A stretch of 64,000 nucleotides of DNA from Clostridia bacterium. GTDB lineage: Bacteria; Bacillota; Clostridia; Oscillospirales; Acutalibacteraceae. The stretch covers positions 78,601 through 142,600 of the forward strand of contig JAFZOL010000005.1 of the NCBI GenBank assembly GCA_017550625.1. The letters run 5' to 3'. Below the pieces are notes generated by a model. The model had not been told where the DNA came from. It made no database searches and worked only from the letters and a program-made list of their open reading frames with translations. The translations under genes and the position numbers were made by a program. Shown here piece by piece: positions 24,349 to 33,632 of this stretch (within the stretch, counting starts at the first letter, position 1; each line of letters starts with the position of its first letter).

Positions 24349-25850
24349 GCGCCGTTCGCCTCCCTGAGTTCGATCTGCGTCGTGTAGCCGCTCCCCACGG
24401 TGTGCGTCGCCTTCGTGATTACATAATCGCCAGAAAGCGCGCCCCAGCCGGTCAGGCGCACGGTCAGTCCCGCCTGCAGGGCGGGATTGCCGGCGAACGT
24501 AAACACCGGCTTCACCGCGAACTTGTTGTGTTTTTTGAGCTGCGCCGCAGCCAGCGCCTCGGCTTCTGCTACGCTGTCCACGCGCTGGTGGATCTCCAGT
24601 TGCTCGTTATTTTTGTTGTCCGCGTTATAGTCGTCGCAGTAGGCGTAGCCCTCGATCAGCACGCCGTCCGGCGTATAAAATGACACACGGCACGAGGTGT
24701 AGGTCGAGTCCTTGCCGGTCGAGATCGAATATTTCACGAAATCCGATTCCGGCGTGATCTCCCGCACCAGCGTTTTGTCGCCGATCTGATCGAAAACGAT
24801 TAGAATGTTGTTCGCGACTTTGAGGCGGTAGCCCGCGTCCGAGCAGAGCTTTTCCAGAAACGCGATGTCCGAAACGTCGTTCTGCTCGACGCGCTTATAT
24901 AGCTTATGCCGGTGCGGCAGATACATCGAGGTCATGCCGTTTTTTCCGGCGATCTCGGCGGCGATCTCCGAAAGCGTAATGTTTTCCCAGCTCCTCGTCT
25001 TTTTCACCTTCCGGATCGTCGAGGTGTAGGGTAAAGAGGTCGCCTTGATCGTCACAACTGTCGGCGGGCCGGAAAGCTTCACGCTGTCCAACTCAAAAAA
25101 GCCGCAGTCGAGCTCCCGGTCCTTGCCGTCTCCATCCCGGTTCAAAAGCGCGATCACCGCCTGGATCTTCATGCCCTCTTTCCGTTCGCCCCCGCCGTCT
25201 CCGCTCCCGCCGAAGCCGACGTCCGCAAGCGAAAACCAGCCGAGCGACGCCACACAGACGGGGAACGGCACGCCCTCGCGCAGATTGAGATAAGTCACCT
25301 TGCCGGTATACCGCTCCACGTACGCGCCGGGCGTCCCCTCGCCGTAGCTGGTGTACTGAGGGCAGCCCGTCACGGTCACCTCGTTGCCGATGGACAGCGC
25401 CGAAGCGTCCGTCGGCGCCCCGCCGGAGGGCTCGGCCATCTCCTTTTTGAGCCCGGATGCCAGCACGTAGCCTGTCTTGCCGGAATAGGCGATTTTCGCC
25501 CACTTGATCGCGATATCCGCGTCCGGCAGGCGCGCCCCGTAGGGCAGGGTGCCGAGCTTCGCGTATTTTTCCCCGGCGCCGGAACGTACAATCAGCCCCG
25601 CCTTTTCGATGACCACATACTCGGTCACGCCGCTGGGCGGCACGGAGGCAAAATTCACAAGGTCGCCGAACCAGCTTTTCGCGAACAGCCCGTCCGCGTC
25701 GGCGAGCTGGAGCTGCAGATCGTCGGTCTCCTCGTCCTCGTTGTCGACGTAGCTCAAAGACGTGAGATTCGGCTCCAGATCCGCGCTGACGTCACGGTAA
25801 TTGAGAAAAATCTTGCACGCCGTCCGGCGCGCAAGCTCGGGGTAACTCAT
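24345..25850 (-). CDS. tail hub protein, P2 gpD/late-control-D-like with SH3 insert
   Basis: 501 residues from ATG 25850 (GGAGGGAGGG upstream, ATGA overlap with gpX). The beginning (LNYRDVSADLEPNLTSLSYVDNEDEETDDLQLQLADADGLF, in part) and the C-terminal 250 residues follow the gpD/XkdQ hub pattern ('EQNDVSDIAFLEKLCSDAGY'). Between about 75 and 140 an SH3b-like domain is inserted ('GLIVRSGAGEKYAKLGTLPYG ... AYSGKTGYVLASGLKK', split here), usually a cell-wall-binding fold. The hub sits at the tail tip and holds the spike. Confidence 0.88.
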   Translation of the reverse strand: MSYPELARRTACKIFLNYRDVSADLEPNLTSLSYVDNEDEETDDLQLQLADADGLFAKSWFGDLVNFASVPPSGVTEYVVIEKAGLIVRSGAGEKYAKLGTLPYGARLPDADIAIKWAKIAYSGKTGYVLASGLKKEMAEPSGGAPTDASALSIGNEVTVTGCPQYTSYGEGTPGAYVERYTGKVTYLNLREGVPFPVCVASLGWFSLADVGFGGSGDGGGERKEGMKIQAVIALLNRDGDGKDRELDCGFFELDSVKLSGPPTVVTIKATSLPYTSTIRKVKKTRSWENITLSEIAAEIAGKNGMTSMYLPHRHKLYKRVEQNDVSDIAFLEKLCSDAGYRLKVANNILIVFDQIGDKTLVREITPESDFVKYSISTGKDSTYTSCRVSFYTPDGVLIEGYAYCDDYNADNKNNEQLEIHQRVDSVAEAEALAAAQLKKHNKFAVKPVFTFAGNPALQAGLTVRLTGWGALSGDYVITKATHTVGSGYTTQIELREANGA

Positions 25851-26053
25851 CCGGCGCCCTCCCTCCACGGCGGGGGCGTGTCTGTCACGGCGTCCTCCAC
25901 GTCCGGGATCGTCAGCGTCACGCCGGCCGGAAAAACGGCCGTGTCAATGTGCTGCGGATTTTCCCGCATGACGTCGGTCAGAAAATGCTCGTCGCCGAGC
26001 GTCTTTTTGGCGATCCCGTCAAACGTATCGCCCTGCGTTGTCACGTAAATCAT
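25847..26053 (-). CDS. tail protein X (LysM-like)
   Basis: 68 residues from ATG 26053, with AGGAGGG seven bases upstream. 'IYVTTQGDTFDGIAKKTLGDEHFLTDVMRENP' is a LysM-like fold as in P2 gpX, a small baseplate hub component. ATGA overlaps join it to the tape measure gene before and gpD after. Confidence 0.9.
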   Translation of the reverse strand: MIYVTTQGDTFDGIAKKTLGDEHFLTDVMRENPQHIDTAVFPAGVTLTIPDVEDAVTDTPPPWREGAG

Positions 26054-29000
26054 ACGTAAGCCCTCCTGACCCGGTCGCGCTCCCGGTCCTCCAGCGCCTC
26101 GATCACCCGGGCCACGATGTCGTTTCCGGCGGCCGAGAGCGCCGAGGCCGTCTCCGGCGTGGCGTTGCCCGCGACGGTGATGGACAGGGTGATCGGCGCA
26201 TTGATCCCGCCCTCCGACACGGCAGGCGTCGCCGTCACGGCGCGCACGCCCGCGTCGGCGGTCTCGCCGAACGCTGCCGCAACTGTTGGGCGCAGCCGTT
26301 CGGTCTCGTTGATAAAGCCCTGCCATGTAAATCCGGCGATCTCGGCAAACACCTTCGACGGCGAGTGGATGTCGAGCTTCCCGTTCATCGCGTCAATGGC
26401 AGCCTGTCCAAGAGACGCAAAGCTCGTGCGGATCTTGCTCTCCATCAAAAGCGCTCCGTCAATAAAGCCTTGAATCGTCTGCTCGCCCTTGGTCTTCGCC
26501 TCGCCGGACAGATCCATCGCGGCGACGTCCTGCTCCATCTGGGTCTTCAGCTCGTTCATTTTTTCCGAGTAGGAGGTCGTCATCTCGGCAAGACTGTCCG
26601 CGGTCTCCTGCTGACTTACCTGCAGGTCGTTGTAATTGGTCACCAGCGCCTGCACGCTTTCGATGTCGCCGTTGCGGATCGCGTCCGCAAGCCCGGCGAT
26701 CACGTTAACGGAATCGCTGGACCCGTCGGCGAAGGAAGCCAGCACCACGTCCAGCCCCTCGACCTCGGTCGTGTACCCGCGCAGCGTCTCAATATTGGCC
26801 TGATAGTCCTTCCAATACTGGATCTGGCCCTGCAGATTCGTGTTGATCGTCGAGATCGACACCGCCGACACCTCGGCAGCCTCGTCCCACAAATGGTACT
26901 GCCCGGAAATGCTCTCCAGCGCCGCGTTGTAGGTCTCGGTGTAGGCTTCCGACAGCCGCTGCGCCTCTGCCGTCACGCTCTGCAAATAGCCGACGATATC
27001 GTCACTGCCAGAGGCGACTGCATCCCGCGTAAAGCCGTATTCATCGTAGATTGCAAGGATCTGTTTGCGCGTCGTGTTCAGCGCGCTTTCCACATCGACC
27101 GCTTCATTTACGACCTCGACCTCCTGCTCCAGCGCGGCTTTATACGCCGCATTCGTCCCGTCGAAATAGCTTATAACAGTCCCCAGCGCATTGCCGACCT
27201 GCTTGCCGAACGGCATGATTTTGTCGAATACGGCGCCGAGAACCATCCCTTTCGCTTCCGACTGCGCTTTTTTGATGGCCACATTTGAATTCGCGGATGT
27301 CACTTGGCCTTTTTCGCCGGTGTATGATGCGGACTTGTCGCTGAGCTCCGTTTCCAGATTCATGAGATCGAGCAGATGCTCCATGTCCTGCTCAAATTTC
27401 TTGCGCTCGGCCATCGCCCGCACGTAGGCGGTCAAATCGCTGACCTTCGCGGTCGGATTGGCCATGAACTCCTCATACGTGAGGTTGAGCCCACCGACGG
27501 AGCTGTTCAGGGCGTCGATTACGTTTTTCATGCGCATCTGAGACGCCGCGCTCCCGTCGGTCGCCTCGGCCATGTCCGCAAGGCGCTGGATGAGCGCCAA
27601 CGCGGTGGTCTCCTCGGCCTCGATCTGCGTCGTGCCCTCCTTCATAGAGTCCTGCAGCGCCTGATGCTTGCTCATGAGGTTATCGTAATCCGCCCGCATG
27701 TCCTCCATGCTGCGGGCATTCGCGGCATACTCGGCGTTCAGATCCTCTAACTTGTTCCGCAGCCGCAGGGCTTCGGTGGAATTCTGCCCCATCTCGTCGG
27801 ATACACGCTCATATTCCCGCTGGACAGACTGCAACTCGGCAGCCTGCCGTCGGGTCACGGGCGTCATTTCCTCCATTTCGGCCCGGGCTTCCTCCTCCTG
27901 GTGCTTGAGCGCGACAAACGCCACGGTCAAGGCCGCCACGGCGGCCATCACGATCCCCACGGGGCTCGCCAGCATCGCGGCGTTGAGCTTCAGCTGCGCG
28001 CCGGTCGCGCCGTTCGTCGCGGCGGTCTCTGCGGCCGTCGTCGCGATCTGCTTGACGCCGAGCCGCGTTTCGAGCGCGGTCAGCGTGTTTTTGATCCTTT
28101 TCACGGCCACATACGCCGTGTAGACGCCGACCAGCACGCCCGCCTCGGCGGTGATCGCGATAAGGCTCTTGAGCAGTACCGGGTGCTTTGACAAGAAGTC
28201 GTTGGTCCACCCGAGGGCGTCGGTCGCCATCTTCGCGAGGCTCTGGAACTCCTTTGAGTAGGCTTCGCCGATCGTGGTCTTCAGCGCGTCCGCGGCGGAA
28301 TCCAGCAGCGTCATCTGGCCGCGCAGATTGTCCATTTTGATGTTGGCCATCTTCTGCGCCGCGCCGGCGCAGTTCGCAATGCTGGAGGTGAGCTTGTTGT
28401 AATCGTCGTTCGTGGCGTTCAATATCGCCAGCAGCCCGGCGTAGCCCTGCTTCCCGGCAATCGCCTGCGCGTTCGCGACCTTCTCCGCTTCCGACATCTG
28501 TGAAAACGCCGCCCGCAGGCTGTCGACCGTCTGGCCGAAGCTCATCATGGTCCCGTCCGTGTTCACGACGGTAAATTCCATTTCTCCGAACGCCGCCCCG
28601 GTCAGCGTCACGCCGTTCAGAAGCCCCGTGAAGATGTTACTCAGCGCGGTACCGGCTCTCGAGCCCTTGACGCCGGCGTTGGCCATCAGGCCCACGGCGA
28701 CGGCAACGTCCTCCACGCTGTACCCGAGGGCGCCCGCCACGGGCGCGGCCTTGCGGAAGGTCTCGCCCATGATCGAAACGGAGGTGTTGGAATTCGTCGC
28801 GGCGGCGGCCAGCACGTCGGAAAATCGCCCCGTGTCGCTGGCCTTCATGCCGAACGCGGTCAGATTGTCGGTCACGATGTCCGATACCTGCGCCAGATCC
28901 TCGCCCGAGGCGGCGGCAAGCTTTAACACGCCGTCCATGCCGCTGAGCATCTGCTCCGCGTCCCAGCCCGCCATGCCCATGTAGGTCATGGCCTCGGCGC

Positions 29001-29694
29001 TCTCGGTCGCCGTGAACTTCGTCGTCGCGCCGAGATATTTCGCCTCGGCCGAAAGCGCAGCCATCTCGTTTTTCGTCGCGCCGCTAAGGGCCTCCACCGT
29101 GCTCATCGTCGCGTCAAACTCGGCAGCAAGCTCCACGCATTCCCGGTACGCCTCGCCGATCTCCTTCAGCGCGGCGGCGATCCCGGCGGCGACAAGCGCG
29201 TCGCCGACCGCCTCAAAGGCGTTCGCCCCACTCTCGCCGAACCCATCCTCCTTCCGGATAAGCTCTTCATATTCGGCGGCAAGCCGCTTACTTTCGTCCG
29301 TCAGCCGGTCGGTGTCCACCCCGGCAGCCCGCAGACCCTCGCCCATCTCCCGCAGTTTGCTGTCCTGCCGGTCCAGGCTCTCCGTCGTGCGGTCGATCTG
29401 CCGCTGCTTGTCCACGAGCTTATTGTCGAGCGCGGAGGAATACGTCCCGGTCTCCTGCATTTCCCGCTGGATGTTGTCATATTGCGTTTTGAGATCCGCA
29501 AGCCGTCTCTCCGTCTCGGCCGCGGCTCGCTGCTGCGCCTGATATCCGGCGATATCCCGCTGCAGGTCGTTGAGTCGCTTTACGTCGGCCCCGGCGTTCT
29601 GCAGCGCCTTCTGAGCCGACGAAAACGTCTGTCCGAACGCGCTGCCGAGCTTCGCCTCCAGACTCATCAGCATCTTGTATTCTTTATTCGCCAT
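26050..29694 (-). CDS. tail tape measure protein (TP901 type)
   Basis: 1214 residues, the largest phage gene. A long N-terminal coiled coil (1-140) precedes the TP901 core with 'EFDATMSTVEALSGATKNEMAALSAEAKYLGATTKFTA' (split here) and 'AMTYMGMAGWDAEQMLSGMDG'. It continues through hydrophobic segments near 480-600 and ends in 'GKLDIHSPSKVFAEIAGFTWQGFI'. It sets tail length and helps DNA entry. Using the usual scale of about 1.5 angstrom per residue, the tail would be about 180 nm. Confidence 0.95.
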   Translation of the reverse strand: MANKEYKMLMSLEAKLGSAFGQTFSSAQKALQNAGADVKRLNDLQRDIAGYQAQQRAAAETERRLADLKTQYDNIQREMQETGTYSSALDNKLVDKQRQIDRTTESLDRQDSKLREMGEGLRAAGVDTDRLTDESKRLAAEYEELIRKEDGFGESGANAFEAVGDALVAAGIAAALKEIGEAYRECVELAAEFDATMSTVEALSGATKNEMAALSAEAKYLGATTKFTATESAEAMTYMGMAGWDAEQMLSGMDGVLKLAAASGEDLAQVSDIVTDNLTAFGMKASDTGRFSDVLAAAATNSNTSVSIMGETFRKAAPVAGALGYSVEDVAVAVGLMANAGVKGSRAGTALSNIFTGLLNGVTLTGAAFGEMEFTVVNTDGTMMSFGQTVDSLRAAFSQMSEAEKVANAQAIAGKQGYAGLLAILNATNDDYNKLTSSIANCAGAAQKMANIKMDNLRGQMTLLDSAADALKTTIGEAYSKEFQSLAKMATDALGWTNDFLSKHPVLLKSLIAITAEAGVLVGVYTAYVAVKRIKNTLTALETRLGVKQIATTAAETAATNGATGAQLKLNAAMLASPVGIVMAAVAALTVAFVALKHQEEEARAEMEEMTPVTRRQAAELQSVQREYERVSDEMGQNSTEALRLRNKLEDLNAEYAANARSMEDMRADYDNLMSKHQALQDSMKEGTTQIEAEETTALALIQRLADMAEATDGSAASQMRMKNVIDALNSSVGGLNLTYEEFMANPTAKVSDLTAYVRAMAERKKFEQDMEHLLDLMNLETELSDKSASYTGEKGQVTSANSNVAIKKAQSEAKGMVLGAVFDKIMPFGKQVGNALGTVISYFDGTNAAYKAALEQEVEVVNEAVDVESALNTTRKQILAIYDEYGFTRDAVASGSDDIVGYLQSVTAEAQRLSEAYTETYNAALESISGQYHLWDEAAEVSAVSISTINTNLQGQIQYWKDYQANIETLRGYTTEVEGLDVVLASFADGSSDSVNVIAGLADAIRNGDIESVQALVTNYNDLQVSQQETADSLAEMTTSYSEKMNELKTQMEQDVAAMDLSGEAKTKGEQTIQGFIDGALLMESKIRTSFASLGQAAIDAMNGKLDIHSPSKVFAEIAGFTWQGFINETERLRPTVAAAFGETADAGVRAVTATPAVSEGGINAPITLSITVAGNATPETASALSAAGNDIVARVIEALEDRERDRVRRAYV

Positions 29695-29725
29695 CTCAAC
29701 GCCTCGCTTTTCTTTTGGCCTCCGC

Positions 29726-30204
29726 TTACTTCATCTGCTCGCGCGCGGCCTTGATCTCTTCCTCCACGGCAGCGTCCGCGTCCAGCCACCGGTTAAACAC
29801 CTTCAGCCGCATCCCGGACCACACGGTCACCGCCGTGCTGTTTTTCCGTGCCATCACCAGCACGTTCATGCGGTACCGTTTTAAGTCTCGGATCCCGCAC
29901 TCAGTAAAAAAGAGCGCGCCTTATTTTTGATCTGCTCAAACTGCACGATCGACAGCTTGCGGAAAAAGTCCGCGCCGATGGGGCTCGTACAGGCCTTCGC
30001 CGCCATGCGGATGAGGTATTCGGTAGAAAACGCCGCCACAGGGGCGCTTTTCCCAAGGCTCGCCAGCTCCTCGTCGATATTCAGCGCGTCGTCGCCGGTC
30101 AGAGCGTCGAAGTCGAATTCGAGCGAGGAATATGTTACGCCGTCGTATTCGACCGGCTTCTTGATTTCCAGTTTATAGAGCTCCTGCTCCTTCTGTTTTT
30201 CCAT
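29726..30204 (-). CDS. tail assembly chaperone, -1 frameshift product (gpE+E'-like)
   Basis: Predicted long form: the short chaperone shifts -1 on the slippery TTTTTTA (29905-29911, minus strand) and continues in a frame open to a stop at 29726, adding about 60 residues ('RDLKRYRMNVLVMARKN', 'GMRLKVFNRWLDADAAVEEE'). The extension has no ribosome binding site of its own. In P2, lambda and many other tailed phages a frameshifted pair of chaperones loads the tape measure protein, and this locus sits exactly there. Prediction only. Confidence 0.75.
29881..30204 (-). CDS. tail assembly chaperone, short form (gpE-like)
   Basis: 107 residues: 'LEIKKPVEYDGVTYSSLEFDF', 'IDEELASLG', 'AAKACTSPIGADFFRKLS'. 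This is the short tail-assembly chaperone located between tail tube and tape measure in P2-like phages. The slippery heptamer lies nine codons before its stop. Confidence 0.85.
   Translation of the reverse strand: MEKQKEQELYKLEIKKPVEYDGVTYSSLEFDFDALTGDDALNIDEELASLGKSAPVAAFSTEYLIRMAAKACTSPIGADFFRKLSIVQFEQIKNKARSFLLSAGSET
29905..29911 (-). other. slippery heptamer for programmed -1 frameshift
   Basis: Minus strand T TTT TTA in frame (codons TCT TTT TTA). This is a canonical X XXY YYZ heptamer, the same as in HIV-1 gag-pol. After the shift the reading frame stays open for about 60 codons. Confidence 0.75.
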
Positions 30205-30236
30205 GGTTCATCCTTTCCGCGCCGACCGGCGCTTTC

Positions 30237-30270
30237 AAAAAAATCGGAGAGGAGCATTCGCCCCTCTCCG
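30237..30270 (-). terminator. terminator after the tail tube gene
   Basis: Minus-strand stem CGGAGAGG / CCTCTCCG followed by ATTTTTTT. A partial terminator here would raise sheath/tube yield relative to chaperone and tape measure. Confidence 0.8.
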
Positions 30271-30278
30271 TTTGTGCG

Positions 30279-30791
30279 TTATTTTCCGAGGGCGCGCGCG
30301 ACCTCTTCGAGCCGGTTCACGCCGTCGGGGCCCTTGTCGATCCAGTGCGTGGGATCGAAGTGGCGCATGAGCTTGCCGTCCACGATATGCTTGTACGAAA
30401 GCACGCTCATCTCCACCTTCGCGTTCTGCGAGGCGGCGGGCGCCAGCTCGCCGCCGGTGTGGTTCAGCGGCACGGTCTCGAGGATGTACTTATGCGGCTT
30501 TACCACAATCTTGCCGCGCACGTCGTCGTATTCCTCCTTCGCCGCCCTGAGATCGAGCAGATGCCGTCTGTCCTCCGCGAGCTTATACGCGCCCGCCGGG
30601 GAGTCCACGAATTCGATCGTCACCTTCATGGCGTCCCGGTGCCCCACCACGGGCAGCTCAATGTCGCCCGCGATCCCGGCGCCGTTCACCGTGAACGTTT
30701 TCGAATTCATGTCCGGCATCGTGACCTTCGCGGTGCCGAGGTATTCGCTGCCGTTTTCGTAGATCTTATAGTTTATGGTTCCTGCGTCCAT
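30279..30791 (-). CDS. major tail tube protein (P2 FII-like)
   Basis: 170 residues matching the contractile tail tube family: 'INYKIYENGSEYLGTAKVTMPDM', 'AGIAGDIELPVVGHRDAMKVTIEF', 'HKYILETVPLNHTGGELAPAA' (each in part). Builds the inner tube. Follows the sheath gene by 13 bases. Confidence 0.93.
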   Translation of the reverse strand: MDAGTINYKIYENGSEYLGTAKVTMPDMNSKTFTVNGAGIAGDIELPVVGHRDAMKVTIEFVDSPAGAYKLAEDRRHLLDLRAAKEEYDDVRGKIVVKPHKYILETVPLNHTGGELAPAASQNAKVEMSVLSYKHIVDGKLMRHFDPTHWIDKGPDGVNRLEEVARALGK

Positions 30792-30804
30792 CTAAGTCAC
30801 CTCC

Positions 30805-32217
30805 TTACACGTTAAGCGCGCTGACAAGCAGCTCGGCGTCGAATTCGACCACGAAATCGATGCGCTGCGCGGGCACGGGCGCTGCGGCGCGGGCGTCGAG
30901 CCGGAACTTACCGGCCAGCAGCTCGCCGGTGGGGTTGTTGTCGCCGACGTAGGCGATCTCGCCGCCGAGCAGCGCGCCCTCTCCGGTCAGGCCCGCAAGC
31001 CACGAATTGAAGTTGTTCACCACCGCGTCCACCAGCACGCTCGTCAGCGGCCGGTCCACGTAGCTCCAGAAGGTGTTGACGAACGTATTGCAGATGAAGT
31101 CCATCATGCGGTTCGTGCAGAGGAACACCTTCGCCACGTCCGTCTCTCCGGCGGTGTGGCAGCCCGTGTAGTTGCCCCAGGCGCGCCAGCCGTCGTAATT
31201 GAGCGCGGTCACAACGCCCGCGCCCACGCTCACCACGTCCGCCTGCCCGACCGACAGGTTCACTTCCGTCCCGTCGGCGGTCACGCAGCCGGTGATCGGC
31301 AGCGCCTTGTTCGAGGGGCTTTCAAACGGAATGCCGCCGTTTTCGGCGTCGGTCGCGGCGATCAGGCCGACCAGCACGGTGCTCAGGTGCATCCGTTTTT
31401 CGCCGACGGTCGCCATCGGCCAGCAGACGACCATATTCGGGTCGGTGTAGCCGAGCGTCTGCGCCTTGGCGCGCACCGCGCCGGGCGTCGAAGCGCCGTT
31501 CGTCGCGTCGGAGGGCAGATCCACGACCGCCTTGCCCTTGAACAGCCCGTTGATGCTCGGTGCCTTCGCCGCCATCAGCAGCGCCATCGAGGCGGTCTCG
31601 GAAAGACCGGGCGCGGCGATCAGATCCGGCACCACGCCGAACTTCGTCTTGCATTCCTCGATCCTTTCGATCGCGGCCATGGCCTCCTCGATCGTAATGG
31701 AATCGGGGTCTGCCTTGTTGCCCGCCACGTTCAGCGTGGTCGCGGCGTAATAGGTCGAGGTGGATTTCAGCGTGACGATCAGCTCCGTGCCGTCGTAGGA
31801 TTTGGTGTAATCCGTCGCGGGCACGGTCGTTTCCCCGCTCTTGACCACAAGCGCGCTGTCGTCGAGGTAGTCGGGCAGCCGGATGCAGTGGTCTTCCACG
31901 TCAAAGTCCTTCGCAGCGGCGGCGGTCTTGTGCGTCGCCGGGTCGAAGATATTGCAAAGAACGGCGGGCGCCATCGCCGCAAGGCGCAGGTGGCCGTACA
32001 TCGCTTCGCACAGGCCCCAAACGTCAAAGTCCTCGGAATAGCCGAGCTTTTCCACCGCCTCCGCGAACGAATACACGATCACGAGGTCGCCGTCAGAGGC
32101 GGCGGCGGTGTGCTTCGGCGCGGCGCCGATAAAAAACGGGATCCCGGTGGACCCCTGCGTCACCGACACGAAATTCGTGTCGCTCTTTTTGGTGTTGATA
32201 CCGTGATTCAAAGCCAA
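30805..32217 (-). CDS. contractile tail sheath protein (P2 FI-like)
   Basis: 470 residues with sheath family features: N-terminal 'STGIPFFIGAAPKHTAA', central 'YAATTLNVAGNK', and C-terminal 'FVNTFWSYVDRPLTSVLVDAVVNNFNSWLAGL' (split). Its presence proves a myovirus-type contractile tail. Confidence 0.95.
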   Translation of the reverse strand: MALNHGINTKKSDTNFVSVTQGSTGIPFFIGAAPKHTAAASDGDLVIVYSFAEAVEKLGYSEDFDVWGLCEAMYGHLRLAAMAPAVLCNIFDPATHKTAAAAKDFDVEDHCIRLPDYLDDSALVVKSGETTVPATDYTKSYDGTELIVTLKSTSTYYAATTLNVAGNKADPDSITIEEAMAAIERIEECKTKFGVVPDLIAAPGLSETASMALLMAAKAPSINGLFKGKAVVDLPSDATNGASTPGAVRAKAQTLGYTDPNMVVCWPMATVGEKRMHLSTVLVGLIAATDAENGGIPFESPSNKALPITGCVTADGTEVNLSVGQADVVSVGAGVVTALNYDGWRAWGNYTGCHTAGETDVAKVFLCTNRMMDFICNTFVNTFWSYVDRPLTSVLVDAVVNNFNSWLAGLTGEGALLGGEIAYVGDNNPTGELLAGKFRLDARAAAPVPAQRIDFVVEFDAELLVSALNV

Positions 32218-32230
32218 GGTTCATTCCTCC

Positions 32231-32506
32231 TCACTTATTCAGGATTGCCTGATAGTACTGCCACTTCTCGCCGCGCCGCGCGGCAAGGGCGGCGTTCGTC
32301 GCCCGCACGTCCTCGGCGGGCACGACCAGCTCCTCGATCTCCGGCACGGCGGCGACGGCGGCGGCAATATCGCGCAGCACGTCCTCGCGCGTCCCGGCAA
32401 AGATCGCCGCGTGCTGAATGAGCCCGCGCTTCGACGGACCGAGGTAGATCCACACCCGCGCGGCGGCTTCAGCGGCAGCCTTTTGCGCTTTCTTTTTGTT
32501 TGCCAT
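32231..32506 (-). CDS. small conserved phage protein before the sheath gene
   Basis: 91 residues; 'VWIYLGPSKRGLIQHAAIFAGTREDVL' is a recognisable small phage family that always lies next to the sheath gene in Firmicutes myophages. Lys/Ala-rich N-terminus. Function unknown. Confidence 0.7.
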   Translation of the reverse strand: MANKKKAQKAAAEAAARVWIYLGPSKRGLIQHAAIFAGTREDVLRDIAAAVAAVPEIEELVVPAEDVRATNAALAARRGEKWQYYQAILNK

Positions 32507-32520
32507 GTTGTTCTCCTTTG

Positions 32521-33024
32521 TTACATACCGTCGCGCCGGCGAACGGGCGGGCAGAAAAACGTCCCGAACATCTCTCCGGCGTAATACGGCGCGGTGTCGT
32601 CGGTGTAAACAAGGCTCTCGAGCCCCGCGTCGGTATCGAGCTTGAAGGCGTCGCCGACGATCGGCTCGCCCAGCAGCCCCAGCCGCACCCGGTCCATCAC
32701 GTTCATGAGCTGCGCCGCGCCAGCCTCTTCATCCTCGCAGTAGGTCACGAAGATCATGCGGATGACGGCGGTGGAATCCTCCCACCGCCCCGTTTTCTGC
32801 ACGTCGATGCCGTTCACGAACTGAATGATGATATAGGGCGCGAGCTTCTTCGCGTGGCTGGAATTCGAGAGCCGCATTTTGTAGATCTCCGGCGCTCGCT
32901 CGATCACCTCCACGTCGCCCTTCTGCAGGGCGGCTGGCAGCCGCATGTCGCCGGTCCATTCGCCGAGTCTCGTTTTCAGCGCCTCCAAAAGCGCCAGCCT
33001 CGTCTGATTGATCTCCATCGTCAT
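32521..33024 (-). CDS. tail completion/terminator-like protein
   Basis: 167 residues, alpha/beta: 'APYIIIQFVNGIDVQKTGRWEDSTAVIRMIFVTYC' (split) and 'LMNVMDRVRLGLLGEPIVG'. This matches the size and position of tail terminator proteins, which cap the tail tube for head joining. Overlaps the next gene by four bases. Confidence 0.65.
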   Translation of the reverse strand: MTMEINQTRLALLEALKTRLGEWTGDMRLPAALQKGDVEVIERAPEIYKMRLSNSSHAKKLAPYIIIQFVNGIDVQKTGRWEDSTAVIRMIFVTYCEDEEAGAAQLMNVMDRVRLGLLGEPIVGDAFKLDTDAGLESLVYTDDTAPYYAGEMFGTFFCPPVRRRDGM

Positions 33025-33632
33025 GCCCTCCAGCCGTTTAATAGCGCCAGGATCTCATGATCGATGCGCTGCTCGAATTTTTCCCGGATCCGGTCGCCGA
33101 CCTCCTGACTCAGGTCCTCGTTATAAGAGAGCATCTGCGGCACAGAGGGGCCGTACAGCTCCCTGATCGGCATACGCTCCTCGCCCACGCGCTCGAAGAT
33201 CCCAACGTGACCGTATTTCCCGACCGTCCGGCTGAACGCGTGCTCCAGCGTCTTCTGTGCGTTTTCGCGCTTCACCTTCGCCGAAACGCGCCCGTCCCGG
33301 CTCGCGCGCGCGCCGAATTTCGCCAGCGGAATGTGGATCCCCGCGAATTCGATCGAAACGGTCGTCCCGGAGGCGTCGGTCACGTAGTGGCGCCGGTCCT
33401 TCGTGTAGGACTTGAAGGTCGAAGCGCCCAGCACGTACGACTTCAGGATCTCCTTTTGCGCGAGCATCGCGCCGGAGCTGGTCGCGCGCCGGAGGGCGGA
33501 CCCGATCGCCTTCGACGCGCCGTTTTTGATCCCGGCCAAAGCCTTCACGGCGCGCTCGATCCCGCCGTCGCCGCCCACGTCGTCGGAAACCACAAGCCCG
33601 ATTCCAATGCCGTCGCCTGTAATCTCGCTCAT
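33021..33632 (-). CDS. minor tail/completion protein (gpZ-like)
   Basis: 203 residues of the prophage minor tail protein Z type: 'SGAMLAQKEILKSYVLGASTFK', 'HVGIFERVGEERMPIRELYGPSVPQML'. Helps complete the tail end that meets the head. Overlaps its neighbours by four bases on each side. Confidence 0.8.
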   Translation of the reverse strand: MSEITGDGIGIGLVVSDDVGGDGGIERAVKALAGIKNGASKAIGSALRRATSSGAMLAQKEILKSYVLGASTFKSYTKDRRHYVTDASGTTVSIEFAGIHIPLAKFGARASRDGRVSAKVKRENAQKTLEHAFSRTVGKYGHVGIFERVGEERMPIRELYGPSVPQMLSYNEDLSQEVGDRIREKFEQRIDHEILALLNGWRA

